A stretch of DNA of 64,000 nt from Microbacterium sp. (GCF_031180975.1 NZ_JAPSLI010000001.1:51511-115510), one strand, 5' to 3'. Positions 1 through 7,805 are shown, counted from the first letter of the stretch. The notes: a model not told the origin generated them from the sequence alone. A program made the numbers and translations.

Positions 1-2
1 GC

Positions 3-299
3 GCGCACGGCATGTTCAGCTACACGATCGACGGCGATCAGTTCTGCTACACGATCGAGGTCGATGGACTCACCACCGCGGCTGCGGCCGCGCACGTGCA
101 CCTCGCGCCCCGGGGTGAAGCCGGCCCGATCCGCATCCCGCTCAGCGTGCCGAACGAGACGTCGTTCGACGTGTCGGGCTGCGCGACGGTCTCCGACCCG
201 GCGATCCTCGCCGGAATCCAGGAGGATCCCGGCGACTGGTACGTGAACGTGCACACCCCGACGTACCCCGGCGGTGAGGTGCGCGGCCAGCTGAAGTAG
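3..299 (+). CDS. CHRD-domain protein, C-terminal part (5' end outside window)
   Basis: The reading frame is already open at the left edge, so only the last 98 codons are seen. The fragment matches the C-terminal half of a CHRD (chordin-like) domain: the HVHLAP segment at about residues 32-37, a Cys that may pair with an earlier one, and the typical ending in which a glycine-proline turn (YPGGEVRGQL) closes the beta-sandwich. Bacterial CHRD proteins are usually secreted or cell-surface proteins of unknown role. The signal peptide would lie upstream and cannot be checked. The ATG at 12 is internal to the domain and is not the start. Confidence 0.75.
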   Translation, partial: AHGMFSYTIDGDQFCYTIEVDGLTTAAAAAHVHLAPRGEAGPIRIPLSVPNETSFDVSGCATVSDPAILAGIQEDPGDWYVNVHTPTYPGGEVRGQLK

Positions 300-344
300 T
301 GGCCGATCGGATGCCGCGTGCGCGCCGGCGCGCGGCATCCGCGC

Positions 345-911
345 TCAGTCCCAGTCGAGGTACTCCTCGATGATCACGGCGGCGTCGACGGGGTGGGTCG
401 CCGGGAAGAGGTGGTCCGCGCCCTCGAGCGTCTTGAGGCTCGCGCGCTCCGGTGCGGTGGCCTGCAGCTTGTCGCCGGTCGCCGGGACCGTCACCTCGTC
501 GTCGGAGCCCTGGATGATGAGCACCGGCATGACCGGCGGCAGGGGGATGTCGACGTCCTCCACGCCGAGCAGCAGCAGTCCGTTCACGCGGTCGGTGTGC
601 GCGTTCGCGAAGGTGCGCGCGACCGTGCCGCCGAGGCCGTGACCGCCGATCCAGGTGTCCTCGATGCCGAGGTGGTCGATGACCGCCAGAGTGTCGGCGA
701 CGCGCTCTTCCAAGGTCTCCTCGCCCTGGGACCCGGAGTCGATCCGCACCACACGGAACCCGGCCTCCTCGGCGAGGTAGTGCGAGATGACGCCCAGCAC
801 GTCGGCGTCCAGACCGCGGCCGGGGATCAGCACCAGCGTGACGGGCCCTTCACCCTCGTCGACGTACGCCACGGCACGGCCTGTCGGTTCGAAGATGCTG
901 CTCTCGGTCAC
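345..911 (-). CDS. alpha/beta-hydrolase-fold protein lacking the nucleophile serine
   Basis: This 188-residue protein has the alpha/beta-hydrolase layout: a beta-strand with an oxyanion-type turn (LVLIPGRG, about 27-34), the nucleophile elbow, a late Asp (QGSDDEVT) and a late His (GADHLFP). The elbow, normally G-x-S-x-G, reads GHGLGG, so the catalytic Ser is Gly; the codon is GGC on the coding strand. The protein is also short for the fold (usually 250-300 residues) and has little room for a cap domain. It may be a non-enzymatic member, a dead paralogue or use another residue. The GTG start at 911 has AGAGGA nine bases upstream. It stands alone, with a hairpin before it. Confidence 0.8.
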   Translation of the reverse strand: MTESSIFEPTGRAVAYVDEGEGPVTLVLIPGRGLDADVLGVISHYLAEEAGFRVVRIDSGSQGEETLEERVADTLAVIDHLGIEDTWIGGHGLGGTVARTFANAHTDRVNGLLLLGVEDVDIPLPPVMPVLIIQGSDDEVTVPATGDKLQATAPERASLKTLEGADHLFPATHPVDAAVIIEEYLDWD

Positions 912-1018
912 GTGCTTCAGTCCTCTCGTGTGGCCGGGGTCACATCAACCTTATCCGGCGCGGCGGGGCGGGTGCGGGGTCCCGTCTCGTGTGACAGAAC
1001 CCGGACCACCGCGCCTGT

Positions 1019-1049
1019 GCGCGGCGTGTCGCGCTCCGACACGCCGCGC
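1019..1049. terminator. 13-bp perfect hairpin, intergenic
   Basis: GCGCGGCGTGTCG pairs with its exact complement across a 5-nt loop. It lies between the lipoprotein gene and the hydrolase gene, both on the minus strand. There is no T-tract, as is common for high-GC actinobacterial terminators, so the role is inferred from position. Confidence 0.45.
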
Positions 1050-1087
1050 GCGCCTCGGTTCGTCCGGGATCCGGCACGCCCTGCCCC

Positions 1088-1116
1088 CGGCATCCGATCA
1101 GGGCGAGCGGATGCCG
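1088..1116 (-). terminator. hairpin directly after the lipoprotein stop codon
   Basis: CGGCATCCG and CGGATGCCG form a 9-bp stem around an 11-nt loop immediately downstream (minus strand) of the stop codon of the lipoprotein gene. The stem is built from the over-represented GGATGCC word discussed in the findings. Confidence 0.5.
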
Positions 1117-1482
1117 TCAGCCGCAGAACGCGTCCAACGATTCCTTCACCCGCTCGACGGCCTCGACCGTCTCGGGCGCGCGCAGGTCGGCCGAGTCGGC
1201 GAGGCGCTGCGCGTTGGACGAGATGAGGTCGCCGATCTCGCCGCCGATGTCGTCGGCAGCGCCCTCGAGCGTGGCGACGAGATCATCGCGCGCAGCGGCG
1301 ATCTGCTCTTCGCTGGCGTTCCCGTCCGCGAGAAGGGTCTGATACTGCCCGTAGGCGTCGTCGAACGCCGCGCAGATCTCACCGACCGGAACTCCGGCGG
1401 CCTCTCCGGCGAGCTGCGTCACCTGCGAGCAGCCGGTGAGGAGTCCGAGAGCGAGGAGCGGAATGATGGCGAGTCGGCGCAT
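1117..1482 (-). CDS. small predicted lipoprotein, unknown function
   Basis: This 121-residue protein begins with a lipoprotein signal: MRR, a hydrophobic stretch, and the lipobox LLTGC with Cys at residue 18. The mature part is acidic, mostly helical and rich in Ala, Asp and Glu, with one further Cys pair (near residues 37 and 120) that could form a disulfide. It resembles small actinobacterial lipoproteins annotated only as hypothetical. It is expected to be anchored on the outer face of the membrane. A hairpin follows the stop codon. Confidence 0.75.
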   Translation of the reverse strand: MRRLAIIPLLALGLLTGCSQVTQLAGEAAGVPVGEICAAFDDAYGQYQTLLADGNASEEQIAAARDDLVATLEGAADDIGGEIGDLISSNAQRLADSADLRAPETVEAVERVKESLDAFCG

Positions 1483-1527
1483 ACCGCGAGGCTAGCCGGG
1501 GAAGCTGTGCGTCGCCGTGGCGCCGGT

Positions 1528-1998
1528 TCACTCGTCGGTCAACCCGGCCCGCGCGAGGTTCCGCTTCAGCCAGTCGGGCCGGTGGTCGGGTGAGCGCGGG
1601 TACTTCCGCTGCTCCGTGAGCCACTCCCGGTCGGCGACGTCGACGTGCCAGGACGGCTCGTCGTCGTAGTTGTACGTCGCCTCCGCTGCGCCGTCACGGC
1701 GCACGGTGAGCACCATGGAGAACCACGTGCCGCGGTCGGCCTGGTACATCGCGGCGCGCAGGCGCCTGCGTACCAGCGAGAGGCCCGGCGGGATGTCGGC
1801 GGCCACCGAGCTGCCGTCGAGCAGTTCCGCGACAGCGCTGATGTCGGCCACGCCCCCGACCGTCGAGCACTCGTATCGGATGCGTGCCCACCCATCGGGC
1901 GCGGCCGCAGCGAGGGCCTGTGCCATCTCGGCGCGCAGGCGCGCCTCGGCGAGGAGCGGGGACTCGGTCGGTTCTAGGTCGGGCGTCTTGGCGTGCAC
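1528..1998 (-). CDS. YezG/DUF600-like protein (immunity-protein family)
   Basis: This 156-residue protein has the pattern of the YezG/DUF600 family: a central beta-sheet with the stretch TWFSMVLTVRRDG (about 92-104), a Y-N-Y-D-D-E-P-x-W motif, and a C-terminal L-x-x-Q-x-K-Y-P-R-S segment followed by P-x-W. Some members are immunity proteins for polymorphic toxins; most actinobacterial members are single genes with no known partner. No toxin gene is visible next to it, so either a stand-alone role or an orphan immunity gene is possible. Family assignment is from motif memory, not a search. Confidence 0.65.
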   Translation of the reverse strand: MHAKTPDLEPTESPLLAEARLRAEMAQALAAAAPDGWARIRYECSTVGGVADISAVAELLDGSSVAADIPPGLSLVRRRLRAAMYQADRGTWFSMVLTVRRDGAAEATYNYDDEPSWHVDVADREWLTEQRKYPRSPDHRPDWLKRNLARAGLTDE

Positions 1999-2019
1999 GT
2001 CACCATGCTCGCACGTCGC

Positions 2020-2190
2020 TCACTCGACGTGTTTGGTGTGATCCTCGACGTCGGGTTCGGCGCGGAGGACGTCGGCGATCTCCTCCTCGGGGCGCGGGGC
2101 GATCGTCTCATCCTCCTCGAGCTCGGGAATGCTGGGCTCGTCCGGCGCGGGGACGTGCCCGTGCGGAGTCTGGTCGTTGTGGTCGGACAC
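2020..2190 (-). CDS. small acidic protein, unknown function
   Basis: The best start is GTG at 2190, with GGAGGG seven bases upstream, giving 56 residues; an upstream in-frame ATG at 2265 lacks such a site. The product is very acidic (many Glu and Asp, several His), has no membrane segment or Cys, and is probably disordered in part. I do not recognise a family. It lies 21 bp upstream of the YezG-like gene on the same strand and may share its transcript. Confidence 0.55.
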   Translation of the reverse strand: MSDHNDQTPHGHVPAPDEPSIPELEEDETIAPRPEEEIADVLRAEPDVEDHTKHVE

Positions 2191-2346
2191 GGCTGTTCCC
2201 TCCGTCGATGACACCACAGCGTACGCCGGTCGGGACGCCCACGGCGCGGTCGAGGCGCTGCCCACGAGTAACCTGATCGCGTCGGCGGCGGGCGGAGGGG
2301 CGGCGGTCCGATAAGGACGTCGACGGGCGCCTGTCTGGCTCCGCTT

Positions 2347-3768
2347 CTAGACGACCGCCCCGGTGGGCTCCTCATCCGCGGCAGTCGGCACTCGCCCCTG
2401 GAGCGTCGCGAAAGCGACGACTGCGGCTGTGAGCAACACGCCGGCGCTGACCAGAAGCGCAGCCCGATAGCCGTCCACCAGAGCGTCCGCGGTCGCGCTT
2501 CCCGTCGCCGCCGTCACTGTGGCGGCGACGCCGGCCAGCAGCGCCAACCCGAGAGCGACGCCGATCTGCTGTGCGGAGTTCAGGAGTGCCGAGGCGATGC
2601 CGGCCTTGTCGTGATCGACACGATAGACGGCCGCCTGGGTGAGGGCCATGACACCGAGCCCGAAACCGACGGCGAGAACGAACAGTCCTGGCGCGAACCG
2701 GAGCCCGTCACCGTGGTCGCCCACGGCCCACCAGATCCACAGGGCGCCCACTACGCTGAGGAGCCCTCCTGTCGCAGTGACGTAACGCGGCGCGATCGTG
2801 AGCAGCACTCTCGGCGCCGCGCCAGCCCCGACGATGATGCCCGCCGCGAACGGCAGCATCGACAGACCGGTGACAAGCGGTGAGTACGCCTGCACCTGCT
2901 GCAGGTAGAGCGTGGCGATGTAGAGGATGCCCATGGGTCCGATCGCGAGGCCGAGCATCGTCAGATATGCCCCTGTGCGGTTGCGATCGCGGAAGAGTGC
3001 GAGCGGCACGAGCGGGTTGGCGACGCGGCGCTGGGTGAGTACGAACACCACCAGCAGGGCGACGGCGAGACCGATGAGAGCGTAGCCTGCGGAATCGGTG
3101 AGCCCGGCTTCAGCGAACCGCGTGATCGCGTAGACGACAGCGACCATGCCACCCGTGCCGAGAACCGCGCCGAGGGCGCCCACGCGTCCAGCGTGCGGGT
3201 TCGCAGCCACGAGAGTGCGGCTGCCCAGCAGCACCAGCACGCCGATGGGGATGTTGATGAAGAAGACCCACCTCCAGCCGAGGAGATCGGTCAGGACGCC
3301 ACCCAGGAGCACCCCCACCACGATGCCGATGCCGGACATCGCGCCGTACAGGGACAACGCGGCGTCGCGCATCTTCCGACTGTCGAACGTCGTCGCGATC
3401 AGCGCCAGCGCGTTGGGTGCAACGAGCGCGGCGCCGATCCCCTGAGCCACTCTGGCAGCGATGAGCACGGCCGTGGTCTGGCCCAGACCTCCGGCGAGCG
3501 AGGCCAGCACGAACACTGCCAGTCCGAGTTGGAGCGTGCGCCGGCGTCCCCAGAGGTCCCCGATGCGCCCGCCGAGGAGCAGGAGCGAGCCGAACGCGAG
3601 GATGTAGCCGTTGATCACCCACGGCAGATGCACCGGATGCACATCGAGTTCGCGCTGGATGCTCGGCAGGGCGATATTCACGATCGAGTCGTCAAGCACC
3701 AGCATCAGCTGCGCTGTCGCGATCACCAGCAGGGGCACGAGGCTGGATGCTGCTTTCGTCGACGACAT
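2347..3768 (-). CDS. MFS multidrug exporter, DHA2 (EmrB/QacA) family
   Basis: This 473-residue integral membrane protein shows about 14 hydrophobic segments. It has the DHA2 signature LDDSIVNIALPSI in the first helix and motif A (GGRIGDLWGRRRTL, about 66-79) in the loop between helices 2 and 3. Such proteins export drugs, dyes or toxic metabolites by proton antiport. GAAGGAGAG precedes the ATG by six bases. The promoter contains a CsoR-type operator between its -35 and -10 elements, and a second operator lies beyond it towards a divergent AhpD-like gene, so the exporter is probably induced by copper, aldehyde or a sulfur/redox signal rather than by a TetR-type drug sensor. No CsoR-family gene is in the window. 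Confidence 0.9.
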   Translation of the reverse strand: MSSTKAASSLVPLLVIATAQLMLVLDDSIVNIALPSIQRELDVHPVHLPWVINGYILAFGSLLLLGGRIGDLWGRRRTLQLGLAVFVLASLAGGLGQTTAVLIAARVAQGIGAALVAPNALALIATTFDSRKMRDAALSLYGAMSGIGIVVGVLLGGVLTDLLGWRWVFFINIPIGVLVLLGSRTLVAANPHAGRVGALGAVLGTGGMVAVVYAITRFAEAGLTDSAGYALIGLAVALLVVFVLTQRRVANPLVPLALFRDRNRTGAYLTMLGLAIGPMGILYIATLYLQQVQAYSPLVTGLSMLPFAAGIIVGAGAAPRVLLTIAPRYVTATGGLLSVVGALWIWWAVGDHGDGLRFAPGLFVLAVGFGLGVMALTQAAVYRVDHDKAGIASALLNSAQQIGVALGLALLAGVAATVTAATGSATADALVDGYRAALLVSAGVLLTAAVVAFATLQGRVPTAADEEPTGAVV

Positions 3769-3811
3769 CCGTCACTCTCCTTCTCGGGTGTGAGACGCAG
3801 TCTCCACATCG

Positions 3812-3839
3812 GGGATACCCTCGTGGGGTATATTGTCAA
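3812..3839 (-). promoter_or_regulatory. promoter of the MFS exporter with operator inside the spacer
   Basis: On the minus strand TTGACA (3839-3834) and TATCCC (3817-3812) are 16 bases apart, a good housekeeping-sigma promoter about 44 bases before the start codon. The spacer is filled by the palindrome ATACCC-N5-GGGTAT at 3815-3831, so a bound repressor would block polymerase directly. Confidence 0.6.
3815..3831. promoter_or_regulatory. CsoR-type operator 1
   Basis: ATACCC-TCGTG-GGGTAT is a perfect 6+6 palindrome with a 5-bp spacer. This matches the form described for CsoR-family (CsoR/CstR/FrmR) operators, G/C tracts flanked by TA steps. It lies within the MFS promoter. Confidence 0.6.
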
Positions 3840-3848
3840 GAGTACCAG

Positions 3849-3865
3849 ATACCCCAGGAGGGTAT
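3849..3865. promoter_or_regulatory. CsoR-type operator 2
   Basis: ATACCC-CAGGA-GGGTAT is a second palindrome with identical arms, centred 34 bp from operator 1 and 26 bp before the AhpD-like start codon. It probably controls the plus-strand gene; no clear -35/-10 pair was found for that gene. Confidence 0.6.
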
Positions 3866-3890
3866 ACCGCTCGACAAGCAGAGGAACAGG

Positions 3891-4220
3891 ATGCACTCCC
3901 ACAACGACGAAGCCCGCTTCATGGCCGACATCAAAGAAGCAGCTCCGGAGATGGTCTCGGCCTTCTTCGCGTTCGACAAGGCGGTGTTCAGCAAGAACGT
4001 CGGCAAGCTCGACCTGGTCACCCGCGAGCTCATCGCTGTGGGCGTCGCGGTGACGACCCAGTGCGCGTTCTGCATCGAAGACCACGCCAAGCGAGCCGTC
4101 AAGGCCGGAGCATCCAAGGCCGACGTCGCCGAAGCGGTCATGGTCGCGACTGCACTGCGGGCGGGCGGTGGCGTGACGCACGGCTGGAAGGCGATGAATA
4201 GTCTCGCCGAGGACGAGTAG
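3891..4220 (+). CDS. carboxymuconolactone decarboxylase / AhpD-like protein
   Basis: The product is 109 residues from the ATG at 3891, which has AGAGGA just upstream; an in-frame ATG at 3747 would run through both operators and is rejected. The CMD core carries C-x-x-C (QCAFC, about residues 57-61) followed by EDH, the AhpD-type redox motif. AhpD-like proteins reduce peroxides or act as disulfide/sulfur-handling partners; the substrate is unknown. Divergence from the MFS exporter with a CsoR-type operator on each side suggests a shared stress response. Related small CMD proteins are often controlled by metal- or persulfide-sensing regulators. Confidence 0.85.
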   Translation: MHSHNDEARFMADIKEAAPEMVSAFFAFDKAVFSKNVGKLDLVTRELIAVGVAVTTQCAFCIEDHAKRAVKAGASKADVAEAVMVATALRAGGGVTHGWKAMNSLAEDE

Positions 4221-4253
4221 CCTGCGGCGCGGCTCGAGAACTCTGAGTTGACG

Positions 4254-4480
4254 TCAGGAGAAGAGCTGACGGAGGTCGTCAAGATCGCCGGAGTCGACCA
4301 CCTTCTGGACGGCATCGACGGTTTCCTGGTCCGTGAACATGCCCTCGAGCGTGTCGTTCCAAATCGCCCGCACTGTGTCCACATCCCGGGCGTCAACCGC
4401 CGCACCCGCGGGCTCGACTGCTTGCTCGTACGGAATCTGCTGGAACCCAGCGGGTGCGTCAATGGGACCGTGGTAGCGCG
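4254..4480 (-). pseudogene. 3' remnant of a truncated gene, family not recognised
   Basis: A minus-strand frame ending at a TGA at 4254-4256 gives about 74 residues with ordinary coding composition: an entry segment RYHGPIDAPAGF, then an acidic helical tail with MFTDQETVDAVQKVVD and LRQLFS at the end. No start codon or ribosome site precedes it; going upstream the frame runs straight into the tandem repeat at 4477-4574, where coding sense is lost. It looks like the last part of a larger gene (perhaps a binding protein or enzyme) whose 5' part was replaced or deleted at the repeat. I cannot name the family. Confidence 0.45.
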
Positions 4481-4574
4481 TTTCGTCTCGCCTTCGGCTC
4501 GCTCAACGACCGGGCTGATCCGACTCTGCCCCGGTTCGACGCGTTTCGTCTCGCTTCGCTCGCTCAACGACCGG
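4477..4574. repeat. two tandem copies of a 63-bp-period extragenic repeat
   Basis: CGCGTTTCGTCTCG begins at 4477 and again at 4540, each copy followed by CTTCGGCTCGCTCAACGACC or the close variant CTTCGCTCGCTCAACGACC. Each unit is partly self-complementary. The core TCGCTTCGCTCGCTCAAC recurs in the 81-bp tandem repeats at 50186-50339, so this is a dispersed REP-like family. Confidence 0.7.
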
Positions 4575-4583
4575 AGGAGGCGA

Positions 4584-5657
4584 TCAGACGTTGAAGCGGA
4601 ACTCCACCACGTCGCCGTCCTGCATGACGTAGTCCTTGCCCTCCAGGCGCGCCTTGCCGCGGGCGCGGGCCTCGGCCACGGATCCCGCGGCGACCAGGTC
4701 GTCGAACGAGATCACCTCGGCCTTGATGAAGCCCTTCTCGAAGTCGGTGTGGATGACACCGGCGGCCTGCGGGGCCTTCCAGCCCTTGCCGATGGTCCAC
4801 GCGCGGGCCTCCTTCGGCCCCGCCGTGAGGTAGGTCTGGAGGCCGAGGGTGTCGAAGCCGATGCGGGCGAGCTGGTCGAGGCCGGACTCCTCCTGACCGG
4901 TGGAGGCGAGCAGCTCGGCGGCATCCTCCGGGTCGAGGTCGATGAGCTCCGACTCGATCTTCGCGTCGAGGAAGATCGCCTTCGCCGGCGCGACCAGCGC
5001 CTCCAGTTCGGCCTTGCGAGCGGCATCCGTCAGCACCGACTCGTCGACGTTGAAGACGAAGATCACCGGCTTCGCGGTGAGCAGGCCGAGCTCCTTGATG
5101 GGCGCGAGGTCGATCCCGCTGACCGACAGCAGCTGCCCGCGCTCCAGCGCGTCCTGCGCGGCCTTCGCGGTCTCAAGCACGACGGGGTCGGTCTTCTTGC
5201 CACGCACCTCTTTCTCGATGCGGACGATCGCCTTCTCGAGGGTCTGCAGGTCGGCGAGCATCAGCTCGGCGTTGATCGTCTCCAGGTCGCCCTGCGGGTT
5301 GATCGCGCCTTCGACGTGCACCACGTCGTCGTCGGCGAAGCCACGGACCACCTGCGCGATGGCATCCGCCTCACGGATGTTGGCGAGGAACTGGTTGCCC
5401 AGCCCCTCCCCCTCGCTCGCGCCACGCACGATGCCGGCGATGTCGACGAACGACACCGTGGCCGGCAGGATGCGCTCGCTGTGGAAGATATCGGCGAGGG
5501 TGTTCAGCCGCGCGTCGGGCAGGTTCACCACGCCCACGTTCGGCTCGATGGTGGCGAACGGGTAGTTCGCCGCGAGCACGTCGTTCTTGGTGAGCGCGTT
5601 GAAAAGGGTGGACTTGCCGACGTTGGGCAGGCCGACGATGCCGATAGTGAGAGCCAC
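4584..5657 (-). CDS. ychF: YchF/OLA1-type P-loop NTPase
   Basis: This 357-residue protein is a full-length YchF. The P-loop GLPNVGKST is at residues 8-16, a G3-type segment is present at VDIAGIVRGASEGEG, followed by the coiled-coil insertion and a C-terminal TGS domain (about 270-357; AGVIHTDFEKGFIKAEV). YchF prefers ATP over GTP, binds ribosomes and is linked to the oxidative-stress response. It is a single gene bounded by repeats on the 3' side and by a divergent methyltransferase on the 5' side. Confidence 0.97.
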   Translation of the reverse strand: MALTIGIVGLPNVGKSTLFNALTKNDVLAANYPFATIEPNVGVVNLPDARLNTLADIFHSERILPATVSFVDIAGIVRGASEGEGLGNQFLANIREADAIAQVVRGFADDDVVHVEGAINPQGDLETINAELMLADLQTLEKAIVRIEKEVRGKKTDPVVLETAKAAQDALERGQLLSVSGIDLAPIKELGLLTAKPVIFVFNVDESVLTDAARKAELEALVAPAKAIFLDAKIESELIDLDPEDAAELLASTGQEESGLDQLARIGFDTLGLQTYLTAGPKEARAWTIGKGWKAPQAAGVIHTDFEKGFIKAEVISFDDLVAAGSVAEARARGKARLEGKDYVMQDGDVVEFRFNV

Positions 5658-5747
5658 GGGTCACGAGTCTACCGGCGGGACGTTGCACCCCGCCCCCGCA
5701 GATCGATGGGCCTGGCCGACCGACGCCCCCGAGCGCATACTGAAGCC

Positions 5748-6404
5748 GTGAACGACTGCTGCGCATCGCACACGCCGGGCGGATACGACCGCGAGTTCGG
5801 CGATCGGTTCGCCCGACGGCTCGCGCGCGGTTATCGCCGCCGAGGTCTCACGGAGACGGCGCTTCACATCGTGGACTTCGCGTCGCACGCGGGACTCGAA
5901 GGGACGTCGGTCCTGGAGATCGGAGGCGGAATCGGGGACATCCAGCTCGAGCTCGTCAAGCGGGGCGCCTCGAAGGCGACCAACCTCGAGCTGTCCACCG
6001 GTTACGAGAGCGAGGCGCGGCGACTGCTGGACGAGGCAGGCCTCGGCGAACGCGTCGAGCGGCTGCTCGGCGTCGACCTGGCCGTCTCGCCCGACGCCGT
6101 CGAGCCCGCCGATCTCGTCGTGCTCAACCGCGTGGTCTGCTGCTACCCCGACTACGCACGGCTGCTGAGCGCCGCGGCGAGCCGCGCCCGCCACGCGGTC
6201 GTTTTCAGCTTCCCGCCCAGAAACTGGTTCACCCGCGCGGGGACCGCCGCCGTCAACCTGTGGTGTCGCCTCCGACGGAGTGAGTACCGCGGATTCGTCC
6301 ACTCCCCGGATGCCATGGTCGCGGTGCTGGAGCGCCATGGATTCGCGCCGCGCTATCGGCACACCGGTCGCTTTTGGAGCGTCGTCGGCGCCGTTCGCGC
6401 GTGA
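5748..6404 (+). CDS. class I SAM-dependent methyltransferase
   Basis: From the GTG at 5748 the product has 218 residues. Motif I is VLEIGGGIGDIQLEL (about 48-62) and an acidic strand-2 position follows (NLELSTG). Later segments VVLNRVVCCYPDY and the C-terminal VLERHGF fit a Rossmann methyltransferase. The start is near CCASHTPGGY, an N-terminus often seen in methyltransferases related to magnesium-protoporphyrin methylase, though no pigment genes are near. Substrate unknown. The 3' end converges on another methyltransferase gene ten bases away. Confidence 0.8.
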   Translation: MNDCCASHTPGGYDREFGDRFARRLARGYRRRGLTETALHIVDFASHAGLEGTSVLEIGGGIGDIQLELVKRGASKATNLELSTGYESEARRLLDEAGLGERVERLLGVDLAVSPDAVEPADLVVLNRVVCCYPDYARLLSAAASRARHAVVFSFPPRNWFTRAGTAAVNLWCRLRRSEYRGFVHSPDAMVAVLERHGFAPRYRHTGRFWSVVGAVRA

Positions 6405-6414
6405 CGCGGCAGTC

Positions 6415-7152
6415 TCACCCGACGCGCACCGCGCGGTAGGCGGCCGTCACGTACGGCATGTCGATCGTGCCCTCGCCGAGGCCCAGCTCGTCGAACAGCC
6501 GGTCCATCTCGCGGGCGATCCGCTCCTTCTCGTCCTGCGGCGCCGTGATCACGTAGCTGCGGCTGCCTGCCATGTCGTGCAACTGCGCTCTGGTCATCGG
6601 CCGCCGCCACTCCCACCGCCGCTCCTCCGGGATGCCGAACGGCGCGGTCACCACCGGACCGTCCCCTGCCACCATCTCCTCGGCCGGGCTGCCGTGCATG
6701 ATCGCGGTGAGGCCGCGCACCCAGTCGACGCGTTCGTCGCACACGTTCCAGATCAGCCCCAGCACGCCACCGGGGCGCACCACCCTGCCGATCTCGGACA
6801 AGGCGGCGGCCGGGTCCACCCAGTGCCACGCCTGACCCAGCACCACGGCGTCGACCGACGCGTCCGGCAGCGGCAGTCGCTCCGCCGTGCCCTGCAGCGT
6901 CCGCACACCCGGCGACGTCGCCGTCAGCCGCTCCAGCATCCCGGCATCCGGGTCGACCGCGACGAGCTCCACGTCGGTGACCTCTGCGACGGCACGGGTG
7001 AGCTTGCCGGTGCCCGCGCCCACGTCGGCGACGCTCCGCACCGGAGCCCCCGGCTCCAGCATCCAGCCGACCGCTTCGCGGGGGTAGTCGGGGCGCCCCG
7101 ACTCGTACCGGTGCCCCTCCGCACCGAATGACGTCGCTCGTTCATCAGCCAT
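6415..7152 (-). CDS. class I SAM-dependent methyltransferase (Methyltransf_11 type)
   Basis: This 245-residue protein has motif I (VADVGAGTGKLTRAVAE, about 41-57), an acidic strand-2 end (VAVDPD), motif II (DAVVLGQAWHWVD) and motif III (VVRPGGVLGLIWN). The N-terminal FGAEGHRYESGRPDYP is common in uncharacterised actinobacterial methyltransferases that act on small molecules. It is divergent from the exonuclease gene on its 5' side. Confidence 0.88.
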   Translation of the reverse strand: MADERATSFGAEGHRYESGRPDYPREAVGWMLEPGAPVRSVADVGAGTGKLTRAVAEVTDVELVAVDPDAGMLERLTATSPGVRTLQGTAERLPLPDASVDAVVLGQAWHWVDPAAALSEIGRVVRPGGVLGLIWNVCDERVDWVRGLTAIMHGSPAEEMVAGDGPVVTAPFGIPEERRWEWRRPMTRAQLHDMAGSRSYVITAPQDEKERIAREMDRLFDELGLGEGTIDMPYVTAAYRAVRVG

Positions 7153-7211
7153 ATCGCCACCCTACGGCGCGCCTCAGCCCCGCGCCGGGCGACGCCCGCG
7201 AGGGTGGTGGC

Positions 7212-7805
7212 GTGCCCCTGGACTTCACCGCGATCGACTTCGAGACGGCGAACTCCAGCCCCGCATCCGCCTGCTCCGTGGGGCTCGTGCGGGTGCGCGG
7301 CGGTGAGATCGTCGCGCAGACCGGGTGGCTGATCCGTCCACCGGCCGGCCACGACGATTTCAACGAGTGGAACGTGAAGATCCACGGCATCCGCCGGCAG
7401 GACGTCGCCACCGCGCTCACCTGGGCGCAGCAGATCGACCGGCTGTGCGCGTTCGCCGGGGCGGACGTGCTCGTCGCCCACAACGCCGGCTTCGACCTGA
7501 ACGTGCTGCGGCGCGCCTGCGAGGCGACCGGCCTGGCCGCTCCCCCGTACCGTTCGCTGTGCTCGCTCGCGGTCGCGCGAAAGACCTACCAGCTGGACTC
7601 GTACCGACTCCCGAAGGCGGCCGAGGCAGCCGGTTTCGGGGCGTTCCCGCATCACGACGCACTCGCCGACGCGCGCGCCTGCGCGCACATCGTGATCGAC
7701 GCCGCCCGCCGTGCCGGTGCGACCGACATCGACGACCTCGCCGAGGCGCTGGGTGTCGCGCTCGGCGGGCCCGCGCTGGCGGACGCGGAACGCGCGGTGG
7801 CGTGA
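7212..7805 (+). CDS. DEDDh 3'-5' exonuclease (DnaQ-like)
   Basis: The likely start is GTG at 7212, after GAGGGTGG, giving 197 residues; an earlier in-frame ATG at 7128 overlaps the divergent gene. Exonuclease motifs are intact: DFET (about 8-11), HNAGFD, and the closing HHDALADA with the catalytic His and Asp. It is an exonuclease domain with only a short tail, so it could trim RNA or DNA ends rather than proofread within a polymerase. An ankyrin gene follows after 28 bp. Confidence 0.88.
   Translation: MPLDFTAIDFETANSSPASACSVGLVRVRGGEIVAQTGWLIRPPAGHDDFNEWNVKIHGIRRQDVATALTWAQQIDRLCAFAGADVLVAHNAGFDLNVLRRACEATGLAAPPYRSLCSLAVARKTYQLDSYRLPKAAEAAGFGAFPHHDALADARACAHIVIDAARRAGATDIDDLAEALGVALGGPALADAERAVA

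Noticed and set aside
4248..5747. Long plus-strand open frame running through the ychF region into the methyltransferase
   Set aside because: The first 1500 bases are antisense to ychF and the repeats; the true methyltransferase begins at the GTG at 5748.
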